A stretch of DNA of 5,895 nucleotides from positions 1 through 5,895 of the forward strand of contig BNTT01000170.1 in assembly GCA_025996815.1 (NCBI GenBank). Direction: 5' to 3'. Of this stretch, positions 1 to 5,117 are shown one piece after another. Position 1 is the first letter of the stretch. Every line of letters starts with the position of its first letter. The DNA comes from Bacteroidia bacterium. GTDB lineage: Bacteria; Bacteroidota; Bacteroidia; Bacteroidales; Azobacteroidaceae. The notes beneath the pieces are model-generated. The model was not told where the DNA came from and searched no databases. It saw only the letters and a list, made by a program, of their open reading frames with translations. Made by a program: the position numbers and the translations under genes.

Positions 1-1
1 T

Positions 2-97
2 TCCGCTTTCGACAAAACGCCTATACGTGAGTTGCTTACCGAACAACGTCAATGCAATCAAAATGTCAAAGAACAACTAAATTTATTTGAATGTTAA
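2..97 (+). CDS. C-terminal tail of an unidentified gene, possibly an IS transposase (5' end outside window)
   Basis: An open frame enters from the left edge and gives 31 residues before a TAA at 95-97. The visible end reads KTPIRELLTEQRQ, then NVKEQLNLFEC, a polar and charged tail with no membrane segment. The style resembles the ends of some Bacteroidota IS4-type transposases, but this is recollection and not a domain match, so the identity is weak. The context gives slight support: the next gene, starting 65 bp later, seems to have lost its 5' end, as an insertion would cause. Bases 93-115 also carry small inverted repeats (GTTAAT at 93-98 with ATTAAC at 110-115) that could belong to an element end. 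It could equally be the end of an ordinary chromosomal gene. Confidence 0.45.
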   Translation, partial: SAFDKTPIRELLTEQRQCNQNVKEQLNLFEC

Positions 98-161
98 TTC
101 TTGTTAAATATTAACGCAACAGCAGTAGGAAAATATTATTTCTTCAAAAATATGTTCTGAT

Positions 162-947
162 GTGATTATTTCCGGGAACTCAAGAGCAACATGGCACATC
201 AGTCCCCAAATTTTGGATAGTATATTGCATATTAATTCGTATAATTTTGGAATGGATGGACATCCCTTTCCTATGCAGCTGGTAAGACTTAAACTATTTG
301 AAAAGTACAACAAAAAGCCGAAATTAATTATACAAAACGTTGATTTTTCCAGTCTTTTGCGTCCAAATGGGCAGTACAATAAGAAGCAATTCTTACCTTT
401 CTTACACGAAAATTTACTCAAGAATGAACTTAAAAAGGAAGGAGTTACCGAAGCCGAATTAAATATCCCCTTACGGTTTTATGTGTCAGAGTGGAGGATG
501 ACATGGGAGGTTTTTACTCGACCATCTACTCCAAATATCAGATATAAAGGTTATGAGGGCAACAATGCGGATTGGAACGGCTCCGAATTTGACAAAATAT
601 TATTAGGGGATAGCCTTGTGGCTAAACGTGAGCCTGAAATAGTTGCATTATTTGATTCATATTTAAGCTATTGCAAAGAAAATGACATTCAAGTGATATT
701 GGTATTCACTCCCCAATATATTAAAGCAACGGAGTTTACAAAAAATTGGGATGGCGAAATGCAACTATACCACAATTTTGCAGAAAAGTATGACATCCCT
801 TTTCTGGACTATACCCACGATGCTATTTGCAATGACACAACCTACTTTTATAATGCAACGCACTTAAACAAAAAAGGAGCGGAATTGTTCACTTTGAAAT
901 TAGCCAACGACATTAAGGAGCAAAATTTCATACCACCGCCGCCATGA
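162..947 (+). CDS. SGNH/GDSL-hydrolase-like protein, probably 5'-truncated
   Basis: The 261-residue protein resembles the extracytoplasmic SGNH proteins that accompany MBOAT acyltransferases (DltD/AlgJ style). GNSRA at residues 5-9 fits block I, with Ser7 as the would-be nucleophile. A block II-like NFGMDG lies at 28-33, VFTPQY at 181-186, and NATHLNKKGA at 231-240 matches the DxxH block with Asn at the Asp position and His234 retained. Relatives normally carry an N-terminal signal anchor and roughly 40-60 residues before block I. Here the only start is GTG at 162, three codons before it. The frame stays open upstream only to a TAG at 126-128, yet that stretch still reads like family sequence (CSDVIISGNSRA). 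I infer loss of the 5' end and probable loss of export and function. The 3' end overlaps the convergent methyltransferase gene by 20 bp. Confidence 0.7.
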   Translation: MIISGNSRATWHISPQILDSILHINSYNFGMDGHPFPMQLVRLKLFEKYNKKPKLIIQNVDFSSLLRPNGQYNKKQFLPFLHENLLKNELKKEGVTEAELNIPLRFYVSEWRMTWEVFTRPSTPNIRYKGYEGNNADWNGSEFDKILLGDSLVAKREPEIVALFDSYLSYCKENDIQVILVFTPQYIKATEFTKNWDGEMQLYHNFAEKYDIPFLDYTHDAICNDTTYFYNATHLNKKGAELFTLKLANDIKEQNFIPPPP

Positions 948-1818
948 GTTTGTGCCGGAGGTGCACCACCCTGTACTTCGGATTGGCATCTAAAATGATT
1001 TTTTCCAGCACTTCAGGGTCGTCCGGCAAATGATAGGTGCAGATTGCCAATTTTGGGGCAAATTTTTGTAAGACCTTGGTTGCTCCGCGCAACATCTCGC
1101 GTTCAGCACCCTCAATGTCGGATTTGATGAAATCGACGCGTGTCAATTTATTTTCTTCGACGAATTTATCCAAGGTCGTAATTTTAACTTTCTCGGAACC
1201 AACCCCATTATCATCCTTATTATAAACACGATTTGCCACGCTTTCTCCTGCAATAATCGCCATATTTAATTCACACTCACTGCTTCCCAAGCCTTTTTTT
1301 ACCGGATGAATCTGCCCCGCATTCAAATCGCGTGTTTTGCATAACCACCTGTACGTTTCTTCTACCGGCTCAAAAGCATACGCAACTGCCCCTTTGGAGG
1401 CTGCATAAGCACTAAAATCGCCAATCCACGCGCCGGCATCAATGACCACATCGCCTTTTTTGACCGTTACATCAAAAGCCCCATCCACATAACCGTAAGG
1501 TCCCTCTTTCATAGTTTTATCCAACGGCAGAACAACCTGTTTGTCGTAATTGTCTTGATGCAAACAGCTGACAAGAAAGGTGTCTTCAAATACAGCCAAC
1601 AGCGAAGAGAAGTCTTCCCCCCGATGAGAAATATCCGGAAGTTTGGCTCCGTTAAAGTCAAAATAAGTCAGCGCGCCGTCGCGCTTCAACCATTTCCACT
1701 TGAATTTCTTCTTGTGATACAATTCGCGAACCACGCCTTTCCAAAAATAGGCGAATGCCTCCAAGAGTGTCCAATGCTCCGTTCTAATCCCTTTCAACAA
1801 ATTTTTTAACAGTTTCAT
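928..1818 (-). CDS. FkbM family SAM-dependent methyltransferase
   Basis: The 296-residue protein is a likely S-adenosylmethionine-dependent O-methyltransferase of the FkbM (Methyltransf_21) family, whose members often methylate sugars or glycan and polyketide hydroxyls. The N-terminal 110 residues are a less conserved, basic region. The Rossmann fold starts with the SAM-binding loop VVIDAGAWIGDFS (124-136), followed by the acidic end of strand 2 in YAFEP (147-151), then VDFIKSDIEGAE (228-239), the family's most recognisable motif, and ICTYH (259-263). There is no signal peptide or membrane span, so it should be cytoplasmic. The ATG at 1816-1818 is preceded by an A/T-only stretch typical of Bacteroidota starts. 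The only promoter I see for it is at 2071-2102, and an intrinsic terminator lies between that promoter and the gene, so expression should depend on read-through or on a promoter I cannot recognise. The substrate is unknown; glycan decoration is inferred from the neighbours. Confidence 0.9.
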   Translation of the reverse strand: MKLLKNLLKGIRTEHWTLLEAFAYFWKGVVRELYHKKKFKWKWLKRDGALTYFDFNGAKLPDISHRGEDFSSLLAVFEDTFLVSCLHQDNYDKQVVLPLDKTMKEGPYGYVDGAFDVTVKKGDVVIDAGAWIGDFSAYAASKGAVAYAFEPVEETYRWLCKTRDLNAGQIHPVKKGLGSSECELNMAIIAGESVANRVYNKDDNGVGSEKVKITTLDKFVEENKLTRVDFIKSDIEGAEREMLRGATKVLQKFAPKLAICTYHLPDDPEVLEKIILDANPKYRVVHLRHKLMAAVV

Positions 1819-1839
1819 ATTTTTATAATTTTTAAAATT

Positions 1840-1883
1840 TTAAAATAAAAAGCCACACCAAGGCACTAACCCCTGATGTGGCT
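1840..1883 (-). terminator. Intrinsic terminator upstream of the fkbM-like gene
   Basis: On the minus strand the arms AGCCACA (1883-1877) and TGTGGCT (1857-1851) pair perfectly. The stem continues inward with CA/TG and GG/CC pairs separated by single mismatches, around a 7-nt loop. The second arm runs straight into TTTTTATTTTA. This is a canonical rho-independent terminator for leftward transcription. On the plus strand no T-tract follows the stem, so it is not bidirectional in the strict sense. Its stem ends 32 bp before the methyltransferase ATG, which makes it either the end of a small RNA gene or an attenuator. Confidence 0.8.
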
Positions 1884-2066
1884 GAATAATTATGCTTCCA
1901 AGAAATGTTTGTAAACAGTATTTTAAGTGCGCAACTTTGTGGCACTAAATTCTTGTACCCCCCCCCCATTTTGCACTCTGCAATAGACTGTACACCTGAT
2001 TTTGCAGGCATAACTCTGTCCAAACCGTGAGAGAAAAAGTTCATCATTTACTTTTGACGTATTTTG
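1851..2066 (-). ncRNA. Candidate small RNA or regulated 5' leader
   Basis: A good minus-strand promoter at 2071-2102 and a canonical terminator at 1851-1883 frame a transcript of about 215 nt. In between are two further local hairpins on the minus strand. One pairs AGTGC with GCACT plus an extended A/T stem (1921-1949); the other is CCTG/CAGG with a 6-nt loop (1995-2008). A run of ten G residues lies at 1967-1958. A 71-codon frame exists in it (2047-1832), but it would translate through the terminator stem and the G-run and resembles nothing, so I favour a non-coding RNA or an attenuated leader of the methyltransferase gene. I do not recognise it as 6S, SRP, tmRNA, RNase P or a known riboswitch. 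The boundaries are approximate: the 5' end is inferred from the promoter box. Confidence 0.45.
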
Positions 2067-2070
2067 GGCG

Positions 2071-2102
2071 CAAAGGTAAACAACTTTTTTGAGAAGTGCA
2101 AA
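2071..2102 (-). promoter_or_regulatory. Bacteroidota-type promoter, leftward
   Basis: Reading the minus strand, TTTG (2102-2099) is followed after 20 nt by TACCTTTG (2078-2071). These match the -33 TTTG and -7 TAnnTTTG boxes of the primary sigma factor of this phylum. The expected start of transcription is around 2066. It would drive the candidate RNA or leader and, by read-through, the methyltransferase gene. Confidence 0.7.
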
Positions 2103-2205
2103 TGAATGTTGAATTATTTCAGGGCAGATGCATCAAAATAAAGCCATATTCTGCAATTTTGATGCGTTTGCCCTGAATTTATGAATTATGAATATTGAAT
2201 TTTTT
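2102..2205. repeat. Imperfect direct repeats flanking the hairpin
   Basis: ATGAATGTTGAATTATTT at 2102-2119 and ATGAATATTGAATTTTTT at 2188-2205 differ at two of 18 positions and bracket the 22-bp hairpin; the left copy overlaps the arm by two bases. A related shorter ATGAATT lies at 2181-2187. Low-complexity repeats of this kind are common upstream of Bacteroidota promoters, so chance or simple-sequence expansion is possible. The symmetric placement around the hairpin is the reason to record them. Confidence 0.45.
2118..2177. repeat. 22-bp hairpin between two divergent promoters
   Basis: The arm 2118-2139 pairs with 2156-2177 over all 22 positions. Twenty are Watson-Crick pairs and two are G-T wobbles in the GAT/GTT section, leaving a 16-nt loop (2140-2155). 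The two outer sections are TTCAGGGCA/TGCCCTGAA and GCATCAAAAT/ATTTTGATGC. Only TTTATG follows on the plus side and ATAATT on the minus side, so it lacks a terminator T-tract. It is flanked by imperfect 18-bp direct repeats (2102-2119 and 2188-2205, 16 of 18 bases identical), which suggests a small mobile or repeated palindromic element. A protein-binding site between the divergent promoters is the alternative. Confidence 0.7.
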
Positions 2206-2209
2206 TTTG

Positions 2210-2217
2210 TACCTTTG
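2210..2217 (+). promoter_or_regulatory. Bacteroidota-type promoter for the FkbH-like operon
   Basis: TACCTTTG at 2210-2217, followed by CGCCCG, is a full match to the TAnnTTTG -7 box. The -33 region is weak: only TTATG near 2186-2190 lies at about the right distance. The predicted start of transcription is near 2222, about 20 nt upstream of the 41-codon ORF and about 140 nt upstream of the FkbH-like gene. It is divergent from the leftward promoter at 2071-2102. Confidence 0.65.
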
Positions 2218-2242
2218 CGCCCGAAAATTAAAAAACGAGAAA

Positions 2243-2368
2243 ATGCAACTTGTTTCATTGATATTCGCGATTCTTCTGTCGGTAGGGTTTTTGCTCTATC
2301 GGAGAGGTGTGTGTGTTTGTCGCCATCATCGCGAGTCAAGTATTAACCAATTAACTTGCCTGACATGA
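2243..2368 (+). CDS. Small membrane protein or leader peptide (41 aa), coupled to the FkbH-like gene
   Basis: This 41-codon ORF starts with ATG about 20 nt after the predicted transcription start, behind an A-rich stretch (AAAAAACGAGAAA) typical of Bacteroidota initiation. Residues 2-19 form one hydrophobic span (QLVSLIFAILLSVGFLLY), followed by RRG and a Cys/His/Arg-rich tail (VCVCRHHRES). This suggests a single-pass protein with the tail in the cytoplasm. Its TGA (2366-2368) overlaps the ATG of the FkbH-like gene (2365-2367) as ATGA, the usual arrangement for translational coupling. The neat fit between promoter and next gene argues that it is translated. I do not recognise a family. It may be a functional microprotein, for example one tethering the soluble enzymes to the membrane, or only a leader that sets translation of the next gene. 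Confidence 0.5.
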   Translation: MQLVSLIFAILLSVGFLLYRRGVCVCRHHRESSINQLTCLT

Positions 2369-4098
2369 TGGATTTTACCACTTTATCAAAAAATCTCAAA
2401 AAAGATTTCTCTCACTTGACACCGATTAAGGTTGCTGTTTTGGGGGATTCGGCTACGCAGTTTCTGGTGCAGGCTTTGCGCGGCACGGGCTATGAGTTTG
2501 GGTTTGATTTACAGGTGTTTGAGGCTGAGTTTAATCAGATTGACCGGCAAATTTTAGACCCTGATTCGGAATTGTATGCCTTCCATGCAGAGGTGGTGCT
2601 TATTTTTGAATCGACACACAAATTGCTGCAAAAATACAATAAAAAATTAAACCTAACAGGTTTTGAAAACCTGTTAGGTTTCGCTGATGATACATTCGCT
2701 CACACGAAACAACTCATTTCCACTCTGCAAAGCAAGACGACCGCGAAAATCATTTTTTGCAATTATACCGAAGAGGACGACCGCGTTTTTGGGCAATACG
2801 CCAATAAGGTGGAAGCCTCGTTTGTCTATCAACTGCGCAAATTGAATTTCTTGATACAGGAATTTGCGGCGCAAACAGGCAATTTTTATGTCTGCGATGT
2901 GAGTACGATTCAAAATACGATGGGGCGCGAAACATTCTGGGCACCAAATGTTTATACGAACACGGAAATGGTGGTGAGCATTGATGCTTTGCCCTGTTTT
3001 GCGCAGTCGGTGCTGCAAATTATCGCTGCTTTTCAGGGGGCATTTAAGAAATGCGTGATTCTGGACTTGGACAACACCGTGTGGGGCGGCGTGATTGGCG
3101 ATGATGGTATAGACAACATTCAAATCGGGCAATTGGGCATTGGAAAGGCGTTTACGGAGTTTCAGTATTGGCTCAAAAAGTTGCAGCAGCGCGGGATAAT
3201 TCTTGCGGTGTGCAGCAAAAACACCGAATCCATCGCGAAAGAGCCTTTTGAAAAGCATCCCGATATGGTGCTGAAATTGACGGATATTGCCGTTTTTGTT
3301 GCCAATTGGGAGAACAAGGCGGATAATATCCGCAAAATTCAAAAGATATTGAACATTGGCTTCGATTCGATGGTTTTCTTGGACGACAATCCTTTTGAAC
3401 GCAATATTGTGCGCGAAAATGTGCCCGGAATCACGGTGCCGGAATTGCCGGAAGACCCCGCGCTCTATTTGGATTACCTCTACAGCCTGAATCTGTTTGA
3501 AACCATTTCTTATTCCGGCGAAGACACGCAACGCACTGCCCAATATCAAAAAGAGGTGGAACGGGTGGTTTTTCAGGAAGCATTTACCAACGAAGATGAT
3601 TTTTTGAAAAGTCTTAATATGGTGTCGGACACCAAGCCGTTTGACAACTTCACTATTCCGCGCGTGGCGCAACTGTCGCAACGGTCCAACCAATTCAATT
3701 TGAGGACGATACGCTACACCGAAGACGATGTGAAACGCATTGCGCAATCGGATAATTATTTTACTTTGTCGTTTACGTTGGAAGATAAATTTGGCGACAA
3801 CGGCTTGATTTGCGCCATCATTTTAGAGAAACGCGATGCACAAGCACTGTTCATCGACACATGGTTTATGAGTTGTCGCGTCTTAAAACGCGGCGTAGAG
3901 GCGTATGTGCTAAACGCCATCGTTGATTTGGCAAAAGCCAACGGATACGCCACTGTGGAGGGCGAATACATCCCAACGCCTAAGAATGAAATGGTGCGCG
4001 ACCACTACAAAAATTTGGGATTTGCCTCAAAGGGTAGTGCATGGGCATTGGATGTGAACACATATAAGAATAAAAACAATTACATAGCAAAGAAATAA
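2365..4098 (+). CDS. FkbH-like protein: SGNH-like N-terminus, HAD-IIIC phosphatase domain, GNAT-like C-terminus
   Basis: The 577-residue protein has the full FkbH-like architecture. An SGNH-like N-terminal domain carries [10 protein letters not shown] (residues 23-32). The HAD core has [16 protein letters not shown] (233-248, nucleophile Asp234 and Asp236), VCSKN (282-286), [10 protein letters not shown] near 319, and [10 protein letters not shown] (338-347). The C-terminal acyltransferase-like domain carries [11 protein letters not shown] (438-448) and [15 protein letters not shown] near 500. Characterised relatives dephosphorylate 1,3-bisphosphoglycerate and load glyceryl onto an acyl carrier protein, and the ACP gene 1 nt downstream is the obvious partner. 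It should be cytoplasmic. I chose ATG 2365 for the ATGA overlap with the preceding small ORF; TTG 2356 and ATG 2368 are alternatives. Residues 95-106 are encoded by a perfect palindromic repeat and look like a tolerated insertion in a variable linker. Confidence 0.92.
   Translation: MMDFTTLSKNLKKDFSHLTPIKVAVLGDSATQFLVQALRGTGYEFGFDLQVFEAEFNQIDRQILDPDSELYAFHAEVVLIFESTHKLLQKYNKKLNLTGFENLLGFADDTFAHTKQLISTLQSKTTAKIIFCNYTEEDDRVFGQYANKVEASFVYQLRKLNFLIQEFAAQTGNFYVCDVSTIQNTMGRETFWAPNVYTNTEMVVSIDALPCFAQSVLQIIAAFQGAFKKCVILDLDNTVWGGVIGDDGIDNIQIGQLGIGKAFTEFQYWLKKLQQRGIILAVCSKNTESIAKEPFEKHPDMVLKLTDIAVFVANWENKADNIRKIQKILNIGFDSMVFLDDNPFERNIVRENVPGITVPELPEDPALYLDYLYSLNLFETISYSGEDTQRTAQYQKEVERVVFQEAFTNEDDFLKSLNMVSDTKPFDNFTIPRVAQLSQRSNQFNLRTIRYTEDDVKRIAQSDNYFTLSFTLEDKFGDNGLICAIILEKRDAQALFIDTWFMSCRVLKRGVEAYVLNAIVDLAKANGYATVEGEYIPTPKNEMVRDHYKNLGFASKGSAWALDVNTYKNKNNYIAKK
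2649..2681. repeat. Perfect 33-bp palindromic repeat inside the FkbH-like gene
   Basis: Sixteen-base arms AAACCTAACAGGTTTT (2649-2664) and AAAACCTGTTAGGTTT (2666-2681) are exact inverted repeats around one G. Each arm is itself nearly symmetric (AAACCT, three bases, AGGTTT), so alternative foldings exist. Palindromes built on AACCTGT-AGGTT are, from memory, abundant dispersed repeats in Bacteroidota genomes, usually between genes. Here it lies in coding sequence, and its length of 33 bp keeps the frame, adding 11 codons around [12 protein letters not shown]. Confidence 0.85.
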
Positions 4099-4099
4099 A

Positions 4100-4336
4100 A
4101 TGGAAAAAAGAGAAATTTTATCAAAGGTGCAGGACATTTTCAGAGATGTGCTGGACGAGGAGGGTATCAATTTGACGGAGGCAACAACTGCCAATGATGT
4201 AGAAGGCTGGGATTCGCTGACTCACATTCAATTGATTGTGGCGATTGAAAAGTTGTTTAAAATTAAATTTACCTCTAAAGAGATTCTTTCGTGGAAGGAT
4301 GTGGGTGAGATGATTGATTGTATTGCGCAAAAATAA
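4100..4336 (+). CDS. Acyl carrier protein
   Basis: The 78-residue acidic, helical protein is a stand-alone carrier protein of normal length. [11 protein letters not shown] (35-45) contains the DSL motif, and Ser39 is the expected phosphopantetheine attachment site. The Trp before DSL and the following [10 protein letters not shown] helix resemble carriers dedicated to special pathways more than the housekeeping fatty-acid ACP. It starts 1 nt after the stop of the FkbH-like gene, so the two should be translated together. FkbH relatives charge such a carrier with a glyceryl group, so the likely role is to hold a small hydroxyacyl unit for the MBOAT enzyme encoded downstream. A phosphopantetheinyl transferase must come from elsewhere in the genome. 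The cargo is inferred, not visible. Confidence 0.93.
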   Translation: MEKREILSKVQDIFRDVLDEEGINLTEATTANDVEGWDSLTHIQLIVAIEKLFKIKFTSKEILSWKDVGEMIDCIAQK

Positions 4337-4369
4337 ATACAATATGATATTCAATTCACAGATTTTTAC

Positions 4370-4377
4370 TACCTTTG
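4370..4377 (+). promoter_or_regulatory. Bacteroidota-type promoter for the MNT/HEPN pair
   Basis: TACCTTTG at 4370-4377, followed by CACCCG, is a full TAnnTTTG match placed just after the ACP stop codon. The -33 region is not clear. The expected transcription start, around 4382, is only a few bases before the ATG at 4386, so the antitoxin-like mRNA would be leaderless or nearly so. It gives the MNT/HEPN pair, and probably the MBOAT gene behind it, transcription independent of the 2210 promoter. Confidence 0.65.
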
Positions 4378-4385
4378 CACCCGTT

Positions 4386-4700
4386 ATGAACAGAAAAAAA
4401 ATCGTACAATCGTTAGGCAATACATTGCATAGGAATGTTCCCGATGCAACGGTTATTTTGTATGGCAGTGAAGCGCGAGGTGATGCTCGTGCAGACAGTG
4501 ATATTGATTTGCTGATTTTGGTGGATAAGGACACTATCTCGCCGCAGGAACGCAGAGATATAACCTATCCGTTATATGATGTGGAATTGGAAACGGGAGT
4601 AATTATCAGTCCCAAAGTGTTCTCTAAACGTCTTTGGAACGATAAATTTTCTATCACACCATTTTATCACAATGTAATGAAGGAGGGGATTGTGTTATGA
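4386..4700 (+). CDS. mntA: MNT-type nucleotidyltransferase, probable antitoxin of a HEPN/MNT module
   Basis: The 104-residue protein is a minimal nucleotidyltransferase of the polymerase-beta superfamily. The signature GSEARGDARADSDIDLLI (27-44) fits G-S-x10-D-x-D, with Gly27/Ser28 and the metal-binding Asp39 and Asp41 intact, so it should be active. In characterised HepT/MntA pairs the MNT partner neutralises the HEPN ribonuclease by adding AMP to a tyrosine. The HEPN gene follows directly with an ATGA overlap (stop 4698-4700, next ATG 4697). I take ATG 4386 because the promoter box lies at 4370-4377; in-frame starts at 4314 (TTG) and 4344 would lie upstream of or across that box. The gene symbol rests on family and context only. 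Confidence 0.88.
   Translation: MNRKKIVQSLGNTLHRNVPDATVILYGSEARGDARADSDIDLLILVDKDTISPQERRDITYPLYDVELETGVIISPKVFSKRLWNDKFSITPFYHNVMKEGIVL
4681..4686 (+). promoter_or_regulatory. Strong Shine-Dalgarno site for the HEPN gene
   Basis: AGGAGG at 4681-4686, extended to AAGGAGGGG, lies 10 nt before the ATG at 4697. Such a strong site is unusual in this window, where other starts have A/T-rich leaders. It lies inside the last codons of the MNT gene and supports independent or coupled re-initiation at the overlapping start. Confidence 0.55.
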
Positions 4701-5116
4701 TTGACCGGGAAACAAGAAAGGCAATTGTTGCCTATCGCTTAGAGAACGCACATAAGACATTGCAGGAAATCCCAATTCATATTGAGAACGAATTATGGAA
4801 CACGGCAATAAACCGCTTGTACTACGCCTGCTTTTATGCTGTAACCGCCTTGCTAATAAGTGTGGAAATAGAAGCCCACACTCACGCCGGAGTTCGGCGG
4901 ATGTTGGCTTTGCACTATACAAAAGAGGGAAAATTGCCGCTTAAATGGAACAGGTTTTATACAGACCTGTTTGAGAGCAGGCAGACGGGCGATTATGAAG
5001 ATTTCATCTACTTTGACAGAGTGACCACAGAAGATTTTTATAAACAGGCTATTGACTTCATTGATATTATTGAAGCCTTGATAGATAAATCGTATAATTT
5101 TCAGACAAACAAATAA
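4697..5116 (+). CDS. HEPN domain protein (UPF0332-like), probable toxin of a HEPN/MNT module
   Basis: The 139-residue, all-helical protein matches HEPN proteins of the UPF0332 type. WNTAINRLYYACFYAVTALL (34-53) is the hallmark helix, followed by HTHAGVRRMLALHY (61-74), then LFESRQTGDYEDF (91-103) and a closing helix near 115-130. HEPN toxins are often ribonucleases with an R-x4-6-H motif. Here R67/R68 with H73 formally fits, but in this subfamily it is not clear that this is the catalytic pair; the conserved R95 and D99-Y100 may matter instead. The preceding MNT gene overlaps the start codon, as in toxin-antitoxin operons. It ends 1 nt before the MBOAT start, so it is embedded in the modification operon. 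It could instead be a non-toxic substrate-binding partner of the nucleotidyltransferase. Confidence 0.85.
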   Translation: MIDRETRKAIVAYRLENAHKTLQEIPIHIENELWNTAINRLYYACFYAVTALLISVEIEAHTHAGVRRMLALHYTKEGKLPLKWNRFYTDLFESRQTGDYEDFIYFDRVTTEDFYKQAIDFIDIIEALIDKSYNFQTNK

Positions 5117-5117
5117 T

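Noticed and set aside
1832..2047. 71-codon ORF on the minus strand in the leader region
   Set aside because: It reads through a ten-G run and through the intrinsic terminator stem, and shows no recognisable domain. The RNA interpretation fits better.
2118..2177. Hairpin as a rho-independent terminator
   Set aside because: Neither side is followed directly by a T-tract, and there is no gene ending nearby that needs termination.
2307..2316. (GT)5 dinucleotide run as a phase-variable tract in the small ORF
   Set aside because: Five units is short for slippage-based switching and there is no supporting evidence.
2356..2364. TTG start for the FkbH-like gene
   Set aside because: ATG at 2365 overlaps the preceding small ORF's stop as ATGA and needs no rare start codon. 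The difference is only three residues.
2649..2681. Palindrome as a CRISPR repeat or tRNA-like element
   Set aside because: It is a single copy within a coding sequence, with no spacer array and no tRNA features.
2674..3747. 357-codon ORF on the minus strand
   Set aside because: It is antisense to the well-supported FkbH-like gene, with a His/Arg-rich composition typical of shadow translation.
4314..4385. Upstream starts (TTG 4314, ATG 4344) for the MNT protein
   Set aside because: They lie before or across the promoter box at 4370-4377, and the extra residues do not resemble the family, which begins near MNRKK.
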